Positions 54,672 to 64,000 of a stretch of DNA of 64,000 bases are shown here, piece by piece (positions within the stretch are counted from its first letter, which is position 1; each line of letters opens with the position of its first letter). Made by a program: the position numbers and the translations under genes. Below the pieces are notes generated by a model. It was not told where the DNA came from, searched no databases, and saw nothing but the letters and a program-made list of their open reading frames with translations. This stretch comes from Archegozetes longisetosus. Its lineage: Eukaryota; Arthropoda; Arachnida; Sarcoptiformes; Trhypochthoniidae. The stretch spans positions 2,094,573 through 2,158,572 of the forward strand of contig JAEMBT020000004.1 of the NCBI GenBank assembly GCA_018873245.2. The letters run 5' to 3'.

Positions 54672-57600
54672 TTAGTCATCTGAATATTCGTCTGAATCGT
54701 TGCTAACATTAATAACTCGGACGATAGTTTTCAATTCTGATGAATCAATGTTTGATAGATTAATACGCTTTTGTTTTTCAGTTGGCATTTGTGCCAAACT
54801 CTCCAAATCTAATGATTTCTTAAGGGGAGATCCAGTTTTAGACTTAGTATCTGTTATTACACTCAAACCGATAGTCTTATTGCTCATAGACTTGTCATCA
54901 ATTTTCTCGGTTTTAGTAGAATCAAAGCTTGAAAGTTTAATACGTTTTCGGTTGTTAAATGACTTTTTAGTCAAATTTACTGACTTCTTAACGGAAGACC
55001 TCTTGACAGAAGATGTCTTTACATGAGATCTAATTTTCGACTTATTATCAACTGTTATCTTATTCAAACTAGTAGTTTTGGGGGAAACAGACTTATTCTC
55101 AATACTATTGTTCAAACCAATATTGCCATCAACAAAAGGTGCTTTCTCGATCTGCTTACAACTTGCATCGAAATGAGACTGAATACCCAAATCTTCTTCG
55201 CTGTCGTAACTTCTGGGACTGGTTGGAGACATTGAAGTTTGTGTACATATCGGAGAAAAGTTTCCGCAATTCTTCTCATCTTCATACTCAATAGCTTCGT
55301 TTCGATCCATAATTGAATCACACCTGAATTCAATCCTCGGGTCTTTAAGTATACAATTCAATGCAATTAATGGTATTTCGGCATTAATTGCCTCATAATC
55401 AATGACTAAATTATTGGAAGCATTCGCATAATCGCATCGATTAATGATATTATGTTTTAGAGGTATTACTGGCTCGTCAAATGGATTGTCTGCCAAGTGT
55501 TGAAGATTTTTACGAGTAAAGTCTCTTATGGCCAACCATTCTTTTGGATTAAAGCGTACGGTATACGAGAATTCGTGTAGCAATCTCTCGACTATTTTGT
55601 TATGCTTTTGGATATCGTTACAAGAATTTAGTTTTAAAGTGTCGTAAAGTTTTCGGAAAACTTCGTAAATGCTGTCTTTCGGATGAATTGCAATTCTATT
55701 GATAATAGAATTAGGAAATGATTAATAAGAGCTCAAAAATAACTTTTTCTCATAAGAATTTAGCCCTGTTCGGTACTAAAATTGTTTTAAGGGACTAATT
55801 ATCAATTCTAATAATAGACAAACCTTAAAGCTCTACCAAAGTCTTGGATAATAGTGTAAACATCAGACTTCGTGTGCCTATGAATCATTTGAACTAAACG
55901 TAAATATTGATCCTGTTTTAAGAGATTTACGATTTGATCAACCACTTGTTGATCACAACTAGATCCTGAAGAACTTGAAACTAGAGATGCTTTTAATAGA
56001 AAAAAAACGATTAGATTAAAGAAACAATACATAGAAGAATAAACTATCGATTAAAATTTTGATAAACTGAAAAAAGGAGAGAAAACAGTTTCATTTTCAT
56101 TACCAGGAGAAGTTTGATCTCTAGATGCATACGAATCGAAAGTTGAATCATATGTCATGTTTTCCACAATTAGCGACTTAATGGCATTACCGGTAGATGA
56201 CTGTGATGCAAATGATTCTTCGATTGAGTCGATGTTCGGTTTATTCATAGCAATAGTTTGTGTCTGTTTTGGTAATACGATCGACGGCTCAATCCATAAA
56301 TTCGATGACATTTTAGTGGAGGTTAGTGTTAACTTTTGTTCGGAATTGAACTGAGCTTTAGCTGAAGGAACTATCGGTACATGAGTTTTAGGAGTAATGA
56401 CTTGTTTAGGGTTTGATGGCAGAGATTGCGGATTAGTTATTATCAAGGGATATGCCGAAGTTTGTAATGCAATATTCGGGTAAATATCTGTTTGTGATAT
56501 CATTGAAGGGTTTATTGAGTGCACTAACGGGTTTAGTAATGGATTTGTTGATGAGATTGGAATTGTTCTCATCAAAGGAGTGTTTTTTTCTTCGAATTCA
56601 CGTCTTTTTTGTTCTCTAACTTGAGAACTAATTGCTTCAAGTTTTGTTTTATGATCTATTATGATAGTCGACGCTTTTAGGCTTATCTTCACTTCTTCTG
56701 AGATCAGATATTCGCGAATATCTCGGATTAAAATCCATCTCAATCTGGTTAACAGTTGAGGCTTTCATAGAGAAAAAACACGAAATTAATTATAATTAAA
56801 AATCAAAGTGACTTGAAATATAATAAAAGATACTTATTGATAGACCTTAAAAGCTTTAGTTTAACTCGACGTCACTTATCATAAAATTATTTAGAAATAT
56901 TATAACTAAATGAAAATAAAGTTTTATTTGATTACTAGATATGAGAAAAGTGATTACCAAGTCCTTAACTCTTGAATGTTCGACAAATTTATTAATATTG
57001 ATGATTAGCTCTTCCCAAAATTTAGATAATTTAGTCTTAAGAGTGAAGACATCTCTCATGACATTCTGAAACGTCTTAATAAATTCGATGTCGATGTAAT
57101 CATAAGGATTTGATCGATTGTAAAGGAATGATGGAAACCAATCGAGTGCTATAGCCATCAGTTCATCTTTATATCTATCAAGTTCTAAATTAGTGACTTC
57201 GATCTTAAGCTCATTATAAGCTTCTGATGGTTTTCTAGAGTTCAATAATATACGAATTCTTTGCTTAAGAGAAGTTTGGTTCACAGGTTTTTGAGCAAAA
57301 GCTTCTTCTCTTCCCAGTTTTGGATCCAATTCTGTGATAACTGAAGCTTAAAATAAGAAATAAGTTATAACTGATTAACTTACAATCAATTTGTGATCAA
57401 AAGTTGGAAGTTTGTTCAAACTTGAGTTAAACTTAAAATAAAAAAATTATTTTATTGGTCTTAAACAAAATCTTAAACTTTTACCAGAAAAATAAGCTTA
57501 TTTTTGAAACAAATTTCTTTAAATCAAAAATTATTTGAAACTAAAATCAAACTAGAAATTAAAGTAAAACAAAAAATATTTTCAACTTTACATAAAATAA

Positions 57601-58190
57601 TTGACTTATGGATAGAAAAATAAACTGTCTCTCAGAGCTAATATCAGTAAATGAAAGATAATATGACAACTTGAGAGACTTGATCTTCAAGAAAATATAC
57701 AATTAAAACGAAATAAAATTAAAAATCGATACCTGATTCAACATTACGTTCAGACGTTAAGCCATTAATATTATCGGAAAAATGAGTCGAAATCTTATCC
57801 GAAACTAACGTTTGCGAACAATTGAGAGAACTTTTGTTGTCATTAGTTATCGAGAAATTGTTTCTATTAATATCAAAATTATTCGTAAAGCAATCGTTAC
57901 TATTATTTGAATTAAAATCAGAGAGGTCATCGTATTTTGTGAGACTTGAAAGTTTTGTTTCCAACAATTTCTGTTCACTCATGAGTCTATTATTTAATTT
58001 TTTATTAAGATTATCAGATGTTTTCAATTGTTTGAAATTTTGATCAAAGACTCGATTACTATTGCTATTATTCGCATCAAAACAATAATTGTTTTCAATA
58101 AAATAAGAATTTTCTCTTTTTTCTCTTGAAGTTTCCATCGTCTTCGTCAGAAGAACTACTATCTGATGATGAGTGATATCTTCTGCTCAT
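54672..58190 (-). CDS. Unrecognised five-exon protein, probably nuclear
   Basis: Exons: 57733-58190 (start at 58190 or 58138), 56958-57346, 56104-56761, 55824-55989 and 54672-55695. All junctions are GT-AG with consistent phases, giving about 880 residues. The likely N-terminus is MSRRYHSSSDSSSSDEDD, but the frame from that ATG reaches the rest only by a one-base shift at a six-T run (58117-58122 on the plus strand). From the ATG at 58138 no shift is needed. Exon 2 encodes a helical region (RIRILLNSRKPSEAYNELKI), exon 3 a Pro/Ser/Thr-rich linker, exons 4-5 a second helical region (LLKQDQYLRLVQMIHRHT, EWLAIRDFTRKNLQHLADNP), and the tail is basic with repeated KRSSVKKSV and KRIKLSSF motifs, nuclear-localisation-like. 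I recognise no family. The acidic-serine start and basic tail suggest an RNA- or chromatin-related protein. Confidence 0.8.
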
Positions 58191-59450
58191 TATTACCATT
58201 TATATTATTGAATAACTGATTAATATTTTGGTTGTATTTGTATTTGTTTTAGCCTCAAGTATAGACTGTTGCAATATATACATCAATTAAATGTTGATTC
58301 ATTATAACCTGATGAAATGACATGTGAAACATTAGCGCCAATATTGTTTACTCCTATTGGTATTTACTAGCACTAAGCATACATTGTTGTGTTCATTAGC
58401 GCAAAAGAGATGGCTCTAAATTTGACAGCTGTTTCAAACTAAGTAAGTCGTAGATTGTGCTGCCTACTTACGATTAAGTAATTATAGCTATTTGAATGCA
58501 ACGTTAAAAGTAGACTATGCTTCCCTCGAACGGTAATACTACTATCTACACTGTTAGCATAGCTTATATTACAACACATTTTTTTCATAAACCAATACCA
58601 TTGCACTCTTTTCAATATAATTTTTCATGTTTTTGCTTTACTTTATTTTAGCTTCAATCAAATCTCTACTTTAATGAAATGAAAACAGTAAATAAATTGA
58701 TAGTAATATTTAAAAATGAACAAAAAGATTGGTAATCAAATCAGAGATCTTAACAATCGAGACAATTATATCAATATTAAAGCTTGAAAAACGGATCGAA
58801 AAGTGAATTAAAGCAGTATCATTCGCACAGCTGTGACCAGCAGGGTGCTAGGGGGGGGCCACAGCCCCTTCAAAAGTTTTTCAAAATTTAAGTGTAAGTT
58901 TTACTGAAAAAGTTGTTACAAAAACTTTGAAACTGTATTTAAGAATCAAAAAGCCATTGTGACAACCGAGGGAAGTGCTACTGTAATGTCGTTTCAAAAC
59001 TCATAAATCAAAACTAAGTAGACTTAACTTCATAAAAATTTGCACACCGGGGTCATAGAGATTAAAAATAATTTGGGATTTCACTTAAAGTTCGATAATG
59101 ATAATCTGAAAACAAAATACATTTATAGACAAATATGGAAAAAGTTGACATCAAAATATAATTATTTTAAAGTTTAGAAAAACAGATTAACTGCAAAGTG
59201 AGAGAATAGAAAAAGCCACTCAATCATAGGCCGAACTTAAGAGACGAATTATAGAGTTAACGATAGTGATTGATAAACTTTAGATTATCAATAAGTTTAT
59301 TGAAAGATATAGTTATAAATAAGTAAAAAACATGCGTTTAGATAAATAAATAATCTCTTCTAATTACTATCGAAATGAATTAAAAACCTGATAAAATTGT
59401 GAAGAAAGTGAGAAAAACTCTTCCAATCCATCAGTTTTAAAATGAAATAC
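58191..59450. other. Intergenic
   Basis: AT-rich. One GC-rich island at 58835-58880 with a run of G (GCTAGGGGGGGGCCACAGCC) resembles the end of a non-autonomous transposon; I found no partner end. No ORF. Confidence 0.4.
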
Positions 59451-60813
59451 TAGGTCGGACTAAAATTTTTTGGACTCATATCTTAGCCTTGAAAGATAAT
59501 GGTTAGCTGTAGACACTTGATTCTTAGTCAGTATTGTTTACCAGTCTGAACTATGTGGTCGCATATGAATTTGCGCTTTATTTCAATACTTATTTTCATT
59601 GACAAAATTTTTTGTCCAAATATGGACCCGATTCGAGCCTTAATTACACGTGAAGAACAGTGGGCTTTTATCAAGCTACACTATTTATTAGAAGATACAG
59701 CTGCCGAAATTCATCGCATGTTGGATAAAGCAGCTCGATCATTAGCCCTTTCCAGATCAGACGTCTATTATATTTACAACCAATTTCGAGACGGAGAGCG
59801 TAAAGCCTGTGAACAGATATTGGATGCAGGGAGACCTCGAACTGCGACTGATGAGGAAACCACAGAAAAATTGAGAAAGCTTTTATTGGACGATAGAAAT
59901 TGGAGTACATTAGATTATGTCGATTATTTAAATATAAGTCCCTCGAGTGTGAAATGTATTCTGAGAGAATTACATACACGAAAGGTTTATACTAGATGGG
60001 TACCTCACAGTCTTAACCCCGTTCAGAAACAACTGAGAGTAGAAATATCACAAGAGCATCTTAATGAACATTCAAAGGATCCCACATTTCTGGAAAGGAT
60101 CATCGCTATTCATGAAGCATATGTAAAAAGCTATGACCCGAAAGATATCAAATCAACTAAAGAATGGCGCCTCCCAGAGCAAGAACCATAATTATCTTTT
60201 GAAAAATATGTCAATTTCAAAATGTGCTAGCGGCTTTGTTTTACATTCTGGGCCAGTGAAAGTTAGAGCATCGATAGGAGATTGGAAGAAGGTTCTAATT
60301 GCAGCGTTTCACAAAGATAGGGTTCTTGCATGGCAATTTCTGCCAAGAAATGAAATGGTCAATTCTGTCAAATATCTTGAATTTCTAAAGAATCGGCTGT
60401 ACCCAGAGATCAGACGAGCACGGATTCATCGACCACTCATCCTCCACGATAATGCTTCCCTCCACAAACAGCCCGCAATCAAGGATTTCTTTAATCGACA
60501 CCGTTGGAGGGTCTTAAGACACCCCCGTACAGTCCGGATTTAAGCCCCCCGGATATTGATGGGTTCACTAAATTAAAGCAGCCTCATAAAGGTGTCAGAT
60601 ATCAGAATGAGACTGAGCTCATATGTGCTTTTGAGGGAACTATAAATCAAATAAATATAAAAAATTCATTTAAAGGAATAAGACGCCTCCCTTGCCGCTG
60701 GGAGGCTGTCATCCAGGATGATGGAGAATATATTAAATAAAAATAAAATCATATCTAAAATATCATTTGTAGTATATGTTTTATGAGAGTCCAAAATATT
60801 TTAGTCTGACCTA
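59451..60813 (+). mobile_element. Second mariner element, 1.36 kb, TA target
   Basis: The ends GGTCGGACTAAAATTTTTTG (59453 onward) and their complement (ending 60811) are inverted repeats of about 30 bp with few mismatches. TA duplications lie at 59451-59452 and 60812-60813, the palindrome extending to CTAG. It encloses a broken transposase. The end sequence starts like the MITE inside the polymerase at 4662. Confidence 0.92.
59622..60740 (+). pseudogene. Mariner-type transposase, inactivated
   Basis: It starts MDPIRALITREEQW with a helix-turn-helix N-terminus (PRTATDEETTEKL, then a second helix pair), followed by the mariner linker RWVPHSLNPVQKQL. In the catalytic domain the first acidic site reads IIAIHEAYVKSYDP where the family has an Asp before Glu (AIDE), so the first catalytic Asp is His. 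The second site LILHDNASLH and third YSPDLSPPDID are present, with 34 residues between them (DD34D) once two frameshifts, near 60180 and 60525, are allowed for. Dead by both lesions. Confidence 0.9.
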
Positions 60814-63800
60814 GTATAAGAGTTCAATCTATGAAACATAGTTAGAACTGAAGGCAATTATGTGTTACTAATAAGTTGGCGTTTTTATCTCTTCAGTGCA
60901 GTTAAATGTTTTATATATTTTGTTAGATGAAATATTTTTCATGTCAACTTTTTCCAAATTATTCTGCATTTGGTCATTGTGTCGTAAATAATTGAATTGA
61001 ATACTGATACTTTTTATTTCCAAACAGTCATAGTTTGTCATTTTGATTATGTAAGTATTGATATCATATACATTGATGTCAACTCTTTTTAAGGATTAAA
61101 CTCAGGTAATGACCGAGATGTGCAAATCTTTATAAGTCTTTGTGTACATCTCAATGATAGAAATTGTTGAATTGTTGACTTTGATCAGTTAAATTATTTT
61201 ATGCAATAAAACAATCAACTTTTCATATAAGATATTAAACATTTGCAATCAAATGAAGTTTTTAAGTGTTTTGAATTTGACTTGATTTTGACTGAAAAAC
61301 TTCAGATTTTTAGCCTTCCCAAACCGATATAGCCATTCACCGAAGCGATTATTCGGTTTGACATTCAAGTCAATTATACAAGCTCATTGTTATTAATCGA
61401 TTTGCGATAATAAACCGAATGTAAATGTATTTATTTTTAAAGACTGAGTGCTATTAAAGTTTGGATAAGCTTGATAAGATGGATATTTGAAATAGTTATG
61501 TCGTATACAATAAATAATACATGATATATGTGTTTATCAAAAATAGTCATATAGGTTTGTTGCGTTCAACGCTTGAGGCTCTTTTCCATGTTTAAAGTCG
61601 CATTCAAACAGCTCTAAATAGCTTTTTTACTCTTGAAAACTTTGCTTTTAAGCCAAATTAATTTTTTAGAACCATTGATGTTTAGCTTTAATCAGTGGCG
61701 TAGCTGTAAATTCGAATCGATGAGCTGGAATTTCGGCAATTTTTCGTTAACCTGCAGCATTTAGAGTTCTGAATAAATAAAACTGTAACTGTTTAATAAT
61801 TTAGGACTAGTCATGTAATCTGAAGTTTTCGTACTAATAGAAAAGAAAGAGTCGTAAATTAATAATTGTTCGTTTGGAATATATATTAAAAATTGAGGTA
61901 TAGAATAGTGCTTAACGACATAAGGTAAATCACTTATGTAGTTAGTCTTATCTAGTTAGATGGTAAGATTTAGCTACGATGTGTCAACAAATTTTAATGG
62001 AAATTTAAACGCGATATTTATAGTTCTTTTGGAAATTTCTCAAATAGCATGTCTAAGCCTAACATAAAGAGTCTTAAGTCAAACTAATCAATTTATAACT
62101 ATTTTCCTGACTGTGTCAGTCAGTTCGATTAAATAAATATACACAACCTTTATAGAATACCTATTGGTATCAATTCATTTTTGAAAAATTTCTGAACGGA
62201 CGCATTTCTAAATCTTATCATTCGAATAATTATTGAATTAATAGCTTGAAATACAAATTGAATAATGACTTGAAACTACTTCTTTCCCTATTCTTTAACT
62301 GATGTGTCAATTAAAAGTTACAAGTTTATTCAAAACAACAAAATTTGATGATCTGAAAATCTGTGGTGAAGCCCAGTCCCCCTGACTCGATCACTAGATA
62401 CGCACTGGTTTTAACCAAATAATTTATTATATTTACAAAAAGTATTAAACTTATTCTGACCAAGTTTTCTTTGATATCTATTTATAATGAAGATTCAATT
62501 TATTTACAGATATTATACAATGGGAATACTTTCTAAATATAGTTTAGGACAGTTTATTCAACTACATAGCAATAAATATATTTTGACTTACTCTTAACAC
62601 TAACAAACATAAGCATGTATTTAAATCTCTATTCTTCAACTGAACATAAGTATAGCTTGAGTGAAGAACCAAGATTTAATCATTTATTAAAGCTTTTAAT
62701 ACATAATCATTTTTAACCATTTTAAGCAATCTAAAAATCTAAAAGTGAACGTAAATTATTATTTTTTTTGTTAGAAAAATACAACCATTCTCAAAATGAT
62801 ACATAATTGTGATCAAAGTCATATTATATTTACAGTCATCGAAGTTTTAAAGAACTTCTCTCATTTTAGAGTAAGCAAAGACTTATTAGAGTTTTCTACA
62901 AAAAGTTACAATAAAAATATTTAGTTTATTAGTGACAACGAGAGAAATAACAATTAATAACTTGTTTCTGCTGACGTTAAAAAAGAGATCTTCATTTGAG
63001 TTAACCAATGAAAAAAAATTGTCTAATTTTTGGAATAGATGTAATTGCTGGGATAGATAGAAAACAAAAAATACCAAGAATTAGAAAACCTTGCTCCCAA
63101 TCATAACCAGCATATTATTTAATATGTTGTGTCATTTGACATAATAAATAATTAGCTTTTATCCTGTGTCTGAACGTAGATTTCAATATTTGGCGTCATT
63201 TATCCGAATAATTGTAGCAATAAATAATTCTTATCCTTATTCTGGTAAGAAATGAAGTTTAGGATATATTTGGCTCACATTAGCTGAAATGAATAGTTTC
63301 CCATATTTTTTGTCTATCATGCATGATATCCAGCTAACATATAATGTTTACGGACATAGTTCCGTACTGTACTCATTGATGATAAAGCTTATTACTAGTT
63401 AACTATAACATTAGGATTGATTTCTATAGCCAGAACTAGCTATAAAGACATATCAATTTGTCAAACGTTGGACTAGTTTAACATCTTTTTTATATCCGTT
63501 CAATGGTTTCGATAGGTTTAGCAAAATCTTAGTCGAAGTTTGAGTAAGTCTTTTGCTGTTGGTATTGTTGTTGTGATATTTGTGTTGCTATAGGTTTCAA
63601 AAATTTTGAACTCTTATTGAATGTCTTATAAGGAAGAAATCAATTTTAATGTGAATTTTGCTTTTAATGTCTCCTAATAAAACGCGTTACTAATGCCTGT
63701 CACATATGTCTAAAAGTATAAGATCTTAAGAGTGTCTGTATTTGTAGAAAATTTAATTTCAAAACTTTTGTTATTTGGGAACAAATAAAATTAACTTTTA

Positions 63801-64000
63801 TTTGAAGCATCAAAAGCTTAAAAAGTTTGAATTTTTCAGAACATCCTAAGATTTCATGTAAACCATTGTATACTTTATAACTTTATATACAGTATGAAAA
63901 ATTTGGACAAAGAATAATAGACTCAGTAGTGTGAAAAGTGTGTGTTTGAGCTGAGACTCACTTCCGTGCTATTTAAGAAATATGATGGAAAAGGAAGAGC
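60814..64000. other. Intergenic to window end
   Basis: AT-rich with no ORF above background. The word CAGTGGCGTAGCTG at 61692 and CCCCCTGACTCGATCACT near 62380 look like the two ends of a decayed non-autonomous DNA transposon of about 0.7 kb, a pattern common in animal genomes, but the match is poor. Nothing else is recognised. Confidence 0.4.

Noticed and set aside
54700..55235. Plus-strand ORFs across the last exon of the 58-kb gene
   Set aside because: Shadows of the phase-consistent minus-strand exon.
59671..59979. 102-residue minus-strand ORF over the mariner
   Set aside because: Antisense shadow of the transposase reading frame.

Overview
The window looks like nuclear DNA of a small-genome arthropod, most likely a chelicerate and perhaps a mite. 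It is AT-rich, its genes are split by short GT-AG introns, it carries animal genes (TMEM163, a cytosolic aldehyde dehydrogenase, LRRC58, GSK3/shaggy) and ionotropic-receptor-like genes, and it is littered with mariner-type elements. The taxon is inferred from gene content and composition only.

Layout. 0-8.3 kb: remains of a Polinton/Maverick- or adintovirus-like element. A zinc-ribbon ORF (minus) diverges from a long protein-primed family B DNA polymerase pseudogene (plus). The polymerase is broken by six in-frame TAA/TAG codons, two frameshifts and four insertions, three of which keep recognisable target duplications or inverted ends. Downstream on the minus strand are a small ORF, a spliced gene with a DUF3102-like region and a broken small gene. 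No capsid, integrase or packaging ATPase is visible. 8.3-14 kb: repeats, a dead mariner in a duplicated segment whose empty-site counterpart lies near 31 kb, a long foldback and a tandem duplication. 16-17.1 kb: TMEM163 (minus, 3 exons). 19.5-27.9 kb: two ionotropic-receptor-like genes in opposite orientation; the minus one is clearly dead, the plus one is nearly intact but frameshifted. Repeats lie between them, including a mariner-derived palindrome resembling MADE1. 27.9-30.2 kb: nested non-autonomous DNA transposons. 31.4-34.7 kb: aldehyde dehydrogenase (minus, 7 exons). 38.5-42.4 kb: LRRC58 (plus, 4 exons). 45.2-52.3 kb: GSK3/shaggy kinase (minus, 7 exons). 54.7-58.2 kb: an unrecognised five-exon nuclear-type protein (minus). 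59.4-60.8 kb: a second dead mariner. The remainder is intergenic or intronic AT-rich sequence.

The host genes look like independent housekeeping or signalling genes, not a pathway. A pattern runs through the window: several otherwise intact genes (ALDH, LRRC58, the plus-strand receptor) and the polymerase each carry a one-base indel in a run of A. That suggests homopolymer errors in the assembly, so 'pseudogene' should be read cautiously where a single such indel is the only lesion.
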